A DNA stretch of 64,000 nucleotides from Sphingobacterium deserti (lineage in GTDB: Bacteria; Bacteroidota; Bacteroidia; Sphingobacteriales; Sphingobacteriaceae). The notes below the pieces were generated by a model. The model did not search any database. It worked only from the letters and a program-made list of their open reading frames with translations, and was not told the origin of the DNA. Made by a program: the position numbers and the translations under genes. Positions 25,753 through 34,697 of the stretch are shown in pieces; positions within the stretch are counted from its first letter, which is position 1; the number at the start of each line of letters is the position of its first letter. The stretch is taken from the NCBI RefSeq assembly GCF_000757725.1, contig NZ_JJMU01000026.1, forward strand, positions 1-64,000. Reading direction: 5' to 3'.

Positions 25753-28233
25753 ATGAAACAGTGGTTTAAGGAAAACTCAACCCATCTCGCAATAAGCGCC
25801 CTTTTTATTGTTCTGGTGTTATTTTATTTCTCCCCTATATTTGACGGTAAGACACTTGTCCAAAGTGATGTTATGCAGGCTGAAGGTAGTCAGAAAGAAC
25901 TTTTCGATTATCGGGCAAAAGATGGCCACGCTCCGTTATGGACAAACTCCATGTTTGGAGGAATGCCAACCTATCAAATATGGTATGAACACGCGAGTAA
26001 CGTCGCCAGTTACATCAATAAGGGGATTCGTGCACTTGTTCCCGTTCCTGCGGATATTGTTTTGCTGTATCTTTTTGGTGGATACTTTTTGTTTTCTGTA
26101 TTAAGGTTAAAACCTTGGCTTGCTGCGGTAGGTGCTATAGCCTTAGCATTTACGTCCTATAATTTCATTTATATAGAAGCTGGCCATGTGAATAAAGCTT
26201 ATGCTATTGCCTATCTCGCGCCCATTATTGGGTCAGTATTGCTGAGTTTTAGGGGAAGCCGATTGTGGGGGCCTGTGCTTTTATGTCTGTTTTTGACATT
26301 AGAAATTCGTACGAACCACGTACAGATTACCTATTATTTGTTTATCGCGCTTTTGGTGTATGTATTGATTGAGCTTTACTATGCCATTCGCGATAAAAAA
26401 CTAAAGGGATTTATGCGTGCTGGCGCGGTTCAAATCGTCGCTGCAGTGGTCGCCGTATTGGTGAACGCTTCGGTGCTATTTCCTACCTATGAATATTCGA
26501 AGCTTACCATCCGTGGAAAAGCAAATATTCAAAAGGTTGATTCAGGCTCCCAGAGTAGCGGTTTAGATAAAGAATATGCGTACCAATGGAGCCAAGGTGT
26601 CGGTGAAAATATTACTTTTTTAATTCCTAACGCTTATGGTGGACGCACAGGAGGCGTGCTGGATAAGAATTCCGAGGTGGTGAAATTCTTCACGAAACTA
26701 GGAGCGCCCGAAGCTCAGGCGGTACAGTTTGCAGATAGAATCCCGACATATTGGGGCGAAAAGATGTTTACCTCTGGGCCATGGTATTTCGGCGCAGCGA
26801 CCTTCTTTCTATTTGTGCTTGGACTTATTATTGTGAAAGGCCGCGTTAAATGGTGGATTTTAATCGCTTCCGCCTTGTGTATGTTACTGGCTTTCGGTCG
26901 GCACTTCCCATTGGTTTCTGACTTGTTTTTTGACTATTTCCCTATGTACAACAAGTTTAGAGCGGTAGAGTCGATTCTTGTCATACCAGCCATATTAATA
27001 CCCATGTTGGCCATGCTAGCGGTGAATGAGCTTTTTGTGCGCGCGTCGGAAATTCCAAAGCTTGACAAAAAAGTGCTTTACACCTATGTAGGGATAGGCG
27101 GATTTTGCCTCTTGGTCGCTTTAATGCCGAGCCTCTTCCTGGACTTTAAAACTTCAGGACACCAAGATTTTATTTCTTCCATTAGTCAACAATTAGGCGG
27201 GCAAGCCGCTGGCAACGAGTTCGCTAATGCATTGATCAAAGACCGATCATCATTGGCAAGTGGCGATGCCTATCGCTCTTTCTTTATCGTTACCATTGCC
27301 TTCGGACTTGTTTGGCTGTTTTTGAAAAAGAAAATAACGGTACCTGTTTTCATCGGTGTGCTCGGCATAGTCATACTTGTTGATCTTTGGGCCATAGATA
27401 AACGGTACCTAAATAATGCCTCGTTTATTGAAGAGCGGGCAAAGACACATATCGTAGAGCGAGAGGTTGATCAACTGATTCGCTTAGATAAGGACCCAAG
27501 TTACCGGGTGATGGACTTGACAACAAATCCTTTCTCTGACGCGCGGGCTTCGTATTTCCATAAGAACATCGGTGGATACCACGCTGCGAAACTGATGCGT
27601 TTCCAAGAAGTGTTAGAGCATCAGTTTAACGGCGCTATTAATGAAGACGTTTTGGATATGTTCAATGTCCGCTATCTAATCACACAAAATCGCCAAAATG
27701 GTGCAGAACAGATCCAGCGGCGCAGTACGGCTTCTGGCAATGCGTGGTTCGTGCAAAAAGTGACTTTCGTGAAAGATAACGCGCAAGAAATGCAAGCGAT
27801 CAGTAGCTTCGATCCGAAAAGAGAAGCATTTGTGCATGAGTCATTCAAAAATCAATTAAATACAGCGAAGCTAGGTCAACCTTCTAACGCTGAAATCAAA
27901 TTGGTTTCTTATCATCCCGATACCTTAAAATATGAGTCTACATCACCTAATGATGCTTTTGCCGTCTTTTCTGAGGTATATTACGATAAAGGTTGGAAAG
28001 CTTATATTGACGGCACCGAAGTTCCCATTATCCGTGCAGACTATTTATTGAGAGCATTGCAGGTTCCTGGTGGAAATCATAAGATAGAGTTTATATTCGC
28101 TCCTGCTTCAATACGTATCAGCAACTTGATATCATTGATAGCTTCTATCGTTTTGGTGCTTGGACTTGCTGCTGCTGTATTCGTTTCTTGGCGAACAAAG
28201 GGTCAGAAAACGGCTCAGGATAGCGTTAAATAA
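25753..28233 (+). CDS. YfhO-family membrane protein (GT-C-like)
   Basis: An 826-residue integral membrane protein with about 13 hydrophobic segments. The N-terminal region contains the loop KTLVQSDVMQAEGSQKEL, and NSMFGGMPTYQ follows, both typical of YfhO proteins in this phylum. A long extracytoplasmic domain (about 560-770) precedes the last helix near 790-810. YfhO proteins are GT-C-fold and are thought to add sugars to surface polymers or lipids; the substrate is unknown. The frame is open to an ATG at 25696, but the ATG at 25753 (MKQWFKENS) removes an atypical basic leader and is preferred. Confidence 0.82.
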   Translation: MKQWFKENSTHLAISALFIVLVLFYFSPIFDGKTLVQSDVMQAEGSQKELFDYRAKDGHAPLWTNSMFGGMPTYQIWYEHASNVASYINKGIRALVPVPADIVLLYLFGGYFLFSVLRLKPWLAAVGAIALAFTSYNFIYIEAGHVNKAYAIAYLAPIIGSVLLSFRGSRLWGPVLLCLFLTLEIRTNHVQITYYLFIALLVYVLIELYYAIRDKKLKGFMRAGAVQIVAAVVAVLVNASVLFPTYEYSKLTIRGKANIQKVDSGSQSSGLDKEYAYQWSQGVGENITFLIPNAYGGRTGGVLDKNSEVVKFFTKLGAPEAQAVQFADRIPTYWGEKMFTSGPWYFGAATFFLFVLGLIIVKGRVKWWILIASALCMLLAFGRHFPLVSDLFFDYFPMYNKFRAVESILVIPAILIPMLAMLAVNELFVRASEIPKLDKKVLYTYVGIGGFCLLVALMPSLFLDFKTSGHQDFISSISQQLGGQAAGNEFANALIKDRSSLASGDAYRSFFIVTIAFGLVWLFLKKKITVPVFIGVLGIVILVDLWAIDKRYLNNASFIEERAKTHIVEREVDQLIRLDKDPSYRVMDLTTNPFSDARASYFHKNIGGYHAAKLMRFQEVLEHQFNGAINEDVLDMFNVRYLITQNRQNGAEQIQRRSTASGNAWFVQKVTFVKDNAQEMQAISSFDPKREAFVHESFKNQLNTAKLGQPSNAEIKLVSYHPDTLKYESTSPNDAFAVFSEVYYDKGWKAYIDGTEVPIIRADYLLRALQVPGGNHKIEFIFAPASIRISNLISLIASIVLVLGLAAAVFVSWRTKGQKTAQDSVK

Positions 28234-28283
28234 GAAAACGAGTAACGCTCAATCTGCTACAATTGCAATACTTTAAGTATATC

Positions 28284-28317
28284 GCCACTGATCGGAAAAG
28301 GTCAGTGGCTTTTTTTT
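28284..28317 (+). terminator. Rho-independent terminator after yfhO-like gene
   Basis: Stem GCCACTGATC with GGTCAGTGGC (28284-28293, 28300-28309, one G-T pair), a 6-base loop, then eight T at 28310-28317. It overlaps the stop of the convergent rnhB gene by about two bases. Confidence 0.85.
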
Positions 28318-28912
28318 AAAACAATTTTAGCTGTGGGTCTGAAATACGAAATGTTTTGCGGTGATGTGGCGTTATGCCGAACTCCAAGACCGCTTTTCTA
28401 TGGCTAACCGTGGGATAGCCCTTATTGGATAGCCAGTCATAGCTGGGAAAATCCAAAGCTAAGTTGTCCATATATTCATCCCGATAGGTTTTTGCAAGTA
28501 TAGACGCCGCCGCAATAGACAGGTATTTTCCATCACCCTTTATAATGCATTGGTGAGGAATATCCTGATAAGCTTTAAACCTGTTTCCGTCCACGATAAT
28601 ATATGCCGCTTTTGTTTTTAGCATGTCTAAGGCTCTATGCATGGCTAAATAAGACGCATTTAGTATGTTGATACTGTCAATTTCTTCTGCTGAAACACTG
28701 GCTACCGCAAAGTCGAGCGCTTCACTTTCAATAATAGGCCGCAATGCCATTCGCTTTTTTTCCGACAGTTGTTTCGAATCATTTAACAAAGCGTTGCAAT
28801 AATCAGGAGGAAACACCACTGCCGCGGCAAAAACTGGGCCCGCCAAACAACCGCGACCAGCCTCGTCACAACCTGCTTCGACAAATTCTTGTTGGAATGT
28901 AGAAATTAACAT
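28316..28912 (-). CDS. rnhB: Ribonuclease HII
   Basis: A 198-residue enzyme that cuts RNA in RNA-DNA hybrids and removes misincorporated ribonucleotides. The N-terminal CDEAGRGCLAGPV contains the catalytic Asp-Glu; further acidic sites are ILNASYLAMHRAL (helix) and YIIVDGNRF, and the segment SIAAASILAKTYRDEYM is a hallmark. The frame extends to a TTG at 28927; the ATG at 28912 (MLISTFQQEF) is the better start. It is convergent with the YfhO gene. Confidence 0.93.
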   Translation of the reverse strand: MLISTFQQEFVEAGCDEAGRGCLAGPVFAAAVVFPPDYCNALLNDSKQLSEKKRMALRPIIESEALDFAVASVSAEEIDSINILNASYLAMHRALDMLKTKAAYIIVDGNRFKAYQDIPHQCIIKGDGKYLSIAAASILAKTYRDEYMDNLALDFPSYDWLSNKGYPTVSHRKAVLEFGITPHHRKTFRISDPQLKLF

Positions 28913-29114
28913 ATTACGAAAGTACAAAAAAAAATATGGAGGCGAATTCCCTTCTCTCTCCGGGTCTTTATAAGCGCATGTTGCTGTGCTTAAACAATGC
29001 GGGTGAACATGTAACTTCTCTGTGATTCGTAAGCATTTACACTATTTTACACTTCTTATATTTTTATTTGTAGGGTATAAAAAATCATTGTGAAAAGGCA
29101 TAACCCATAAAACT

Positions 29115-29400
29115 TTGAAAAGCATGACGAAAATTTTCGCAAGTTCAATGCTAGTCCTCATGGTCAATTTTGCTTTCGCGCAGAAAAAGCAACGGATCAA
29201 TATTGATGTGGTGCAAGATATAGTCGTTGATGCGAACCTAGACGAGTGGTCTGGATGGGTAGATGTGGCTGACGAAGGCCTTTGGGCTTACCAACTACTG
29301 TAGCGCTATCAAACAAAGATATGTACGGGCGATTCATACGCCAAAAAAGTAGGCAGACATTGGTGGTATTGCTAGAGACATCGATAAAATAGAAGAAGAG
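29115..29400 (+). pseudogene. Broken secreted-protein gene (CBM9/DOMON-like start)
   Basis: From 29115 a frame encodes 62 residues: a signal peptide (MTKIFASSMLVLMVNFAFAQ) followed by INIDVVQDIVVDANLDEWSG, a motif seen at the start of carbohydrate-binding family 9-like domains (V-x-D-G/A-x-x-D-E-W). It then stops at 29303. In another frame the bases from about 29281 read on without stop as PTTVALSNKDMYGRFIRQKS to about 29399, consistent with a frameshift plus loss of most of the gene. The next gene begins just after. The CBM9 identity is an inference from the short motif; it could also be a genuine small secreted peptide. Confidence 0.5.
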
Positions 29401-29412
29401 ATAATGAGAGAT

Positions 29413-32205
29413 ATGAAACAAATTTTTGCATTAGTTTGCAGTTTAATACTACTGATTGTTGCGCATAACGCATTTGGACAATCTGGAAAAACGGTACAAG
29501 GCATGCTACGTGATACCGAGTCTCGCGTGGTCGCGGGCGCTTCGGTACAATTGGTTGCAGGGAACGATACACTGGGGACGAGTTCGTCACCCGCGGGCAT
29601 ATTTACATTTGCAAATGTGAAAGCCGAGACATTTAAAATTAGGGTATCCAGCTTAGGCTTTGAGCCATTTGAAAGGCAATTTACATTACAGGCTGACGGT
29701 GATAAAATGGTTATCCCATCGTTTGAGTTGCAGGGAATCGCAAATATGTTGGAGGAAGTAGTTGTGGACGGCGTGCTTACCGTTCAGGTGAAGGGCGACA
29801 CGCTTGAATATACCACGAAAGATCTCAAACTGCGCGATAACGCACTCGTAGAGGATGCTTTAAAGCGCTTGCAAGGGGTAGAAGTGGATAAGGATGGAGC
29901 TGTTACGGCACAGGGTGAACAAGTGGTGCGCGTCCGTATAAACGGGAAAGATTTCTTTGGAGGCGATGTGAAGACGGCCACGCAAAACCTGCCGGCTGAT
30001 ATTATTAACAAGATTCAGGTGATTGATGATTATGGTGATATGGCAAACCTCACAGGAAACAAAACGGGTGATGCCCAAAAAATTCTGAATATCGAGATCG
30101 ATCCGGAGAAGAACAAGGGCTTTACCACCACGCTTCGTGCAGGTTATGGAACGGACGACCGTTACCAGGCGACGGGAAGTGCTATTATTATGCGCGATAA
30201 GATGCAGTTCTCTATTTTAGGAAACTTAAACAACATAAATGCACCGTTATTCGACTTTAATACGCAAGGTGGCGGGGCACGTCGACGGATTGGGGGTGGA
30301 GGTGGTCCCGGCGGGGGAGGTATGTTTGGCGGATCTAATGGTATCACCAATACAGGGTCTTTAGGTCTGAATTATCGGCAAGACTTCAGTGACAAAATCA
30401 CAGTTTATGGTAGTTATAGCTTCGGCCATGATGATAACGTGGCACTCTCTTCTAGTTTGAACAGATTTCTATATCCTGATTCAACACTGGATCGAAATAC
30501 GGAATCAAACACCAATACTATCGGAAATTCGCACCGCTTTGAAGCAAATCTGGAATGGAAGCCCTCTGAGAAGGATTTCATTAAGATTACACCACAGCTA
30601 AGCTATCGCAATACAAAAACCAATAGTTTCAGTTTTAATGAAAATCTGTTGAACGGAACGCTTTACAATACAGAGGATAATAATTTAAGCGGTGTTGCTA
30701 AGTCGCCCAATGTTGGCGTAAGTGCATTGTACAATAGACGATTAAATGATAAAGGTCGGAATTTATTTATCAATATGAATATTTCATCGTCCGGAACAAG
30801 AGACGATCAGGACCGTATTATTGAAACCTTGGTGAGCGATCCGAATAATAGTGATATGACTATGGATAGTCTCTACCGACGAACTTTGTCGGAACTGGAT
30901 AACAGCAGCTGGAATGGTGGTGCGACAGTATCCTACCTGGAACCTGTTAGCAAATATGGTAAAATTGAGCTTTCGTATGATTACAATATCAATAGCTATG
31001 ATAACAACCGTCAGCAGAATGCTTTTCAGGCAGATGGAAGTGAGTTGATGGATCCGCGGTATGTATTTAATAGAATGTACGATTACTCGTTTTCTACACA
31101 TCAATTTGGCGCAAATTATAATTTCAACAACGATAAGATCAAATATTCGTTGGGCCTAGCGGTACAGCCTACGCTATTGGATGGAGATGCATCTATAGAC
31201 GGCGAGGAAATACACATTAATAGAAATGGATTCAACGTTGTTCCTATTGCGCGCTTTGAATACAAGTTTAACAGGCAGAAAAATTTGCAGTTGAATTACT
31301 CAGGACGAGCTAATGAGCCTTCCATAACCCAAATTCAACCATTTACCGATAATTCAAATCCTACGAATATCATAACGGGAAATCCGAATTTGGATGCGGA
31401 GTTCCAACACAATGTGCGCCTACGTTTTAATAGCAACGATTTCCAAAAGGGTAAAACATTCTTCATGGTGTTGAATGGAACATTGACTAGCAATAAAATT
31501 GTTTCTAACAACCTACGCCAAACGGATCCGGCACTGGGGGTTATTCAAGAAACCAGTTATCTAAATGAAGATGGTGCGTACAGCATGCGCGGCTTCTATC
31601 ATTACGGGCGATCTTTTAAAAATAAGGTATACAGCCTCAATTTTATGGGAAGCTTGAATTTTAACAATAATCCATCCTATACAGAAGGAAACCTCAACAA
31701 AGCACAAAACTGGGTATTGATGCAAGGAATGATGTTCCGTTATCTGCCTTCAGAAAATCTTGAAATCAACCCTGGCATTCGTTACACGTGGGACCATACC
31801 TACAACACGCTAAACGCACGCTCCATTACGATGCAATCGTGGGCGCCAACGCTGATCGGATCTGTCAATATCACACCTACCATCGTCTTTGGCGCTGATC
31901 TTTCCAAGACTTTTTTCCAAGGCAACGCCTTCAGCGAGAATCCTTTTATCATCAATACGTATCTGGAGAAGAGAATGCTGAAAGGGAACAGAGGAGCTTT
32001 GCGGTTGCAAGCCTTTGATTTATTGAATGAGCAGACGAACATTTCCAGAACGGCCAGTGATATCATGATCTCCGACACGAGAGTAAATAGATTGGGACGT
32101 TATTTTATGCTGCAATTCACGTTTAAATTACAAAAGTTCGCGAGCGGCGTCAATCCTTTTCAAGATAATGGAGGGCCTGGCGGAATGCGACGTCCGCGTA
32201 TGTAA
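29413..32205 (+). CDS. TonB-receptor-like outer-membrane beta-barrel protein
   Basis: A 930-residue protein (from MKQIFALVCSL; an ATG also lies at 29404). Signal peptide to about residue 20; a CarboxypepD_reg domain (about 24-105: GKTVQGMLRDTESRVVAGASVQLVAG); a plug-like region with RVRINGKDFFGGDVKTATQN and KIQVIDDYGDMANLTG (about 170-215); and a long beta-barrel with the OMP_b-brl_3 type pattern to the end. There is no SusD partner and no clear TonB box. A glycine/arginine-rich insertion (GGGARRRIGGGGG onwards, about 285-310) and a GGPGGMRRPRM tail are unusual. It follows a broken secreted-protein gene and ends in a strong terminator. Confidence 0.82.
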   Translation: MKQIFALVCSLILLIVAHNAFGQSGKTVQGMLRDTESRVVAGASVQLVAGNDTLGTSSSPAGIFTFANVKAETFKIRVSSLGFEPFERQFTLQADGDKMVIPSFELQGIANMLEEVVVDGVLTVQVKGDTLEYTTKDLKLRDNALVEDALKRLQGVEVDKDGAVTAQGEQVVRVRINGKDFFGGDVKTATQNLPADIINKIQVIDDYGDMANLTGNKTGDAQKILNIEIDPEKNKGFTTTLRAGYGTDDRYQATGSAIIMRDKMQFSILGNLNNINAPLFDFNTQGGGARRRIGGGGGPGGGGMFGGSNGITNTGSLGLNYRQDFSDKITVYGSYSFGHDDNVALSSSLNRFLYPDSTLDRNTESNTNTIGNSHRFEANLEWKPSEKDFIKITPQLSYRNTKTNSFSFNENLLNGTLYNTEDNNLSGVAKSPNVGVSALYNRRLNDKGRNLFINMNISSSGTRDDQDRIIETLVSDPNNSDMTMDSLYRRTLSELDNSSWNGGATVSYLEPVSKYGKIELSYDYNINSYDNNRQQNAFQADGSELMDPRYVFNRMYDYSFSTHQFGANYNFNNDKIKYSLGLAVQPTLLDGDASIDGEEIHINRNGFNVVPIARFEYKFNRQKNLQLNYSGRANEPSITQIQPFTDNSNPTNIITGNPNLDAEFQHNVRLRFNSNDFQKGKTFFMVLNGTLTSNKIVSNNLRQTDPALGVIQETSYLNEDGAYSMRGFYHYGRSFKNKVYSLNFMGSLNFNNNPSYTEGNLNKAQNWVLMQGMMFRYLPSENLEINPGIRYTWDHTYNTLNARSITMQSWAPTLIGSVNITPTIVFGADLSKTFFQGNAFSENPFIINTYLEKRMLKGNRGALRLQAFDLLNEQTNISRTASDIMISDTRVNRLGRYFMLQFTFKLQKFASGVNPFQDNGGPGGMRRPRM

Positions 32206-32232
32206 AGGCATTAAGATTAATGGTCTATATAG

Positions 32233-32265
32233 CGGCTGTAGTTTCCGGAAACTACAGCCGTTTTG
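32233..32265 (+). terminator. Terminator after the barrel protein
   Basis: A perfect 28-base palindrome (arms CGGCTGTAGTTTCC and its complement, 32233-32260) followed by TTTTGTTTG. It is about 28 bp past the barrel gene stop, so it terminates that transcript. Confidence 0.85.
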
Positions 32266-32423
32266 TTTGGAATTTGTGTAACTTTGCTGCCTGGTTTTTG
32301 ATTGTAAAGGTGTAATTATCATCTATTTTTCTTTAAGCCATTGACTTTTGCTGGTTCATTTTTGGCTAGTGAAATTTTAAATTATCCACAAAGAGCTAAC
32401 AAGCTCGGTTTTGACTTTTTGAT

Positions 32424-33662
32424 TTGAAGAACATAGAATATGAAATCATCCGCTTGAATAATGGTATTCGTGCGGTATTTCACCGCCAAGCATCACCTAT
32501 TACGCATACCTGTTTAGTGGTGAACGCAGGATCCCGTGATGAGCAGGAGGGGAAGTTTGGGATCGCGCATTTTATTGAGCATTTACTTTTTAAAGAAACA
32601 CAGCGGCGATCCATGCAGCAAATCCTAAATCATCTAGAAGCAGTAGGCGGTGATTTAAATGCTTATACCACGAAAGAATATACCTGTATTCATGCATCCA
32701 TCCTGAAGCCGCATTTAAGTAAAGCGTTGGATTTGTTTGAAGATATTATATTCCACTCCACATTTCCCGAACACGAGATGGAAAAGGAGAAAGGTGTGAT
32801 CGCAGATGAAATGGCATCTTACCTCGATAGTCCAGAAGAGTCTATCATCGATGATTATGAGGATATGGTCTACAAAAATTCGGGACTCGGACACAATATT
32901 TTAGGGATTGAGAAAGATCTCCTTGCGTTTCAACAACAAGATGTGCATCAATTTCTACGCGACAATTACGACACGCACGATATCGTGATCGGCATTACGG
33001 GCGACTATGAACTTAAAGTCGTAGAAAAAATGTTGAAGCGCTATTTTGAAGGAGTGCCAGATAATCAGCCAAAGAGAACGCGCGATCTTGCCTTGTCAAA
33101 TGTAGCCGAACATATCGAGGTGCCTAAGCCGATCAATCAAGTACATTATATGCTGGGTGCGCCAGCCTATGGCATGTTTGATGAGCGGAAAACCGGATTA
33201 TTGCTTCTTAACAATATGCTGGGAGGCTTTGGAATGAGCTCTATTTTAAACCTCTCCATTCGTGAAAAATATGGTATCGCCTATACCATCGAATCCAACT
33301 ATACTGTATTTTCCGACACGGGACTGTTCACTATCTATTTTGGTACCGATGAGGAGAAAGTAAAGCGGGCAAAAAAGCTTGTCTTTAGGGAGCTGGATAA
33401 GTTAAAAGGTAAAGGTGTCTCTGAAGGACAGCTGCAAAAGGCGAAAAACAAATTTAAGGGCCAGATAGCTTTAGCGGAAGAAAACCGTATGAGCATGATT
33501 ATCGCTGTGTCCAAAAACGTGATGGACTACGACCGCGTGATTTTATTGCCGGAAGTTTTCGATAAAATCGATCAAGTGCGTACAGGAGAATTGCTAACGA
33601 TCGCTCAAGATGTTTTCGACGACAGCAAATTGAGTTCTTTGGCTTTTGTTCCCGAGGATTAG
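32424..33662 (+). CDS. M16-family zinc protease
   Basis: A 412-residue peptidase of the insulinase/pitrilysin type. The inverted zinc motif HFIEH is at 49-53, followed by the acidic EKEKGVIADEM helix around 120-132 that supplies the third ligand. The second, inactive M16 domain (about 190-400) has YMLGAPAYGMFDERKTGLLLLNNMLGGFGMSS and SIREKYGIAYTIES. The start codon appears to be TTG at 32424; there is no in-frame ATG before the domain. There is no signal peptide, so it is probably cytoplasmic. Confidence 0.85.
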   Translation: MKNIEYEIIRLNNGIRAVFHRQASPITHTCLVVNAGSRDEQEGKFGIAHFIEHLLFKETQRRSMQQILNHLEAVGGDLNAYTTKEYTCIHASILKPHLSKALDLFEDIIFHSTFPEHEMEKEKGVIADEMASYLDSPEESIIDDYEDMVYKNSGLGHNILGIEKDLLAFQQQDVHQFLRDNYDTHDIVIGITGDYELKVVEKMLKRYFEGVPDNQPKRTRDLALSNVAEHIEVPKPINQVHYMLGAPAYGMFDERKTGLLLLNNMLGGFGMSSILNLSIREKYGIAYTIESNYTVFSDTGLFTIYFGTDEEKVKRAKKLVFRELDKLKGKGVSEGQLQKAKNKFKGQIALAEENRMSMIIAVSKNVMDYDRVILLPEVFDKIDQVRTGELLTIAQDVFDDSKLSSLAFVPED

Positions 33663-33694
33663 CTGCCTAGCGCCCTTTTTCGACTTTATTTGTT

Positions 33695-33702
33695 TAATTT
33701 TG
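33695..33702 (+). promoter_or_regulatory. Possible -7 box of fabD
   Basis: TAATTTTG fits TAnnTTTG exactly, 50 bp before the fabD ATG; no matching -33 element at the usual spacing, so support is weak. Confidence 0.3.
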
Positions 33703-33751
33703 ATCTTTTAAAACGGGCGCGTGCGCTCATCGTTTACCAAAATAATTTTTG

Positions 33752-34639
33752 ATGAAAACAGCTTATATTTTTCCAGGTCAAGGTGCTCAGTTCGTAGGAA
33801 TGGGGCAAGATCTGTATAATTTGAATGATGAAACGAAAGCATTGTTTGAGAAAGCAAATGACATTTTAGGATTTCGCATTACAGATATCATGTTTTCTGG
33901 CACTGATGAAGATTTGAAACAGACGAAGGTTACCCAACCGGCTATCTTTTTACATTCTGTCATTCTCTCAAGAGCTTTAGGAGACAGCTTTCAACCAAGT
34001 ATGGTTGCAGGGCATTCTTTGGGCGAATTTTCAGCATTGGTTTCTGCCGGAGCATTGTCTTTTGAAGACGGACTAAAATTAGTATCTCAGCGCGCGAATG
34101 CGATGCAAAAGGCCTGCGAAGCTCAACCATCTACAATGGCTGCTATTTTGGGTCTTGATGATGAAACTGTAGAGAAAATTTGTGCGCAAGTTGAAGATGT
34201 TGTTGTTGCTGCGAACTACAATTGCCCCGGTCAATTGGTTATCTCTGGTTCTGTAGAGGGCGTTGATAAAGCTTGCACCCTGCTTACCGAAGCAGGCGCC
34301 AAACGGGCGCTTAAATTGAATGTGGGGGGCGCATTTCACTCGCCACTGATGGAACCCGCGAAGGTGGAGTTGCAAGCAGCAATAGAAGCTACAGAAATTA
34401 ACGCTCCTATTTGCCCGATCTATCAAAATGTGGACGCAAAACCGTATACCGATCCTGTTGCGATCAAACAAAATCTTATCGCACAATTAACGGGAGCTGT
34501 TCGTTGGACACAAACCGTTCAACATATGCTTGCAGATGGTGCTGAGGCCTTCGTGGAAGTAGGACCTGGCAATGTATTGCAGGGTTTGGTGAAGAAAGTC
34601 GACCGCGCGGCACAAACATCGGCTGCGGTTGTCGCTTAG
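33752..34639 (+). CDS. fabD: Malonyl-CoA:ACP transacylase
   Basis: A 295-residue enzyme that loads malonate onto acyl carrier protein for fatty-acid synthesis. FPGQGAQ (7-13) and AGHSLGEFSAL, with the catalytic Ser in GHSLG near residue 90, and the catalytic His in GGAFHSPLM are all present. A TTG precedes the ATG at 33752; the ATG is chosen. It is not next to other fab genes. A terminator follows immediately. Confidence 0.95.
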   Translation: MKTAYIFPGQGAQFVGMGQDLYNLNDETKALFEKANDILGFRITDIMFSGTDEDLKQTKVTQPAIFLHSVILSRALGDSFQPSMVAGHSLGEFSALVSAGALSFEDGLKLVSQRANAMQKACEAQPSTMAAILGLDDETVEKICAQVEDVVVAANYNCPGQLVISGSVEGVDKACTLLTEAGAKRALKLNVGGAFHSPLMEPAKVELQAAIEATEINAPICPIYQNVDAKPYTDPVAIKQNLIAQLTGAVRWTQTVQHMLADGAEAFVEVGPGNVLQGLVKKVDRAAQTSAAVVA

Positions 34640-34656
34640 TATTACATATGCACATG

Positions 34657-34683
34657 AGCCTCGAGTCTATCGAGGCTTTTTTA
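34657..34683 (+). terminator. Rho-independent terminator of fabD
   Basis: Stem AGCCTCGA with TCGAGGCT (34657-34664, 34670-34677), loop GTCTA, then TTTTTTA. It ends only 15 bp before the ATG of the next gene (34698). Confidence 0.8.
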
Positions 34684-34697
34684 TACTATCATATTTC

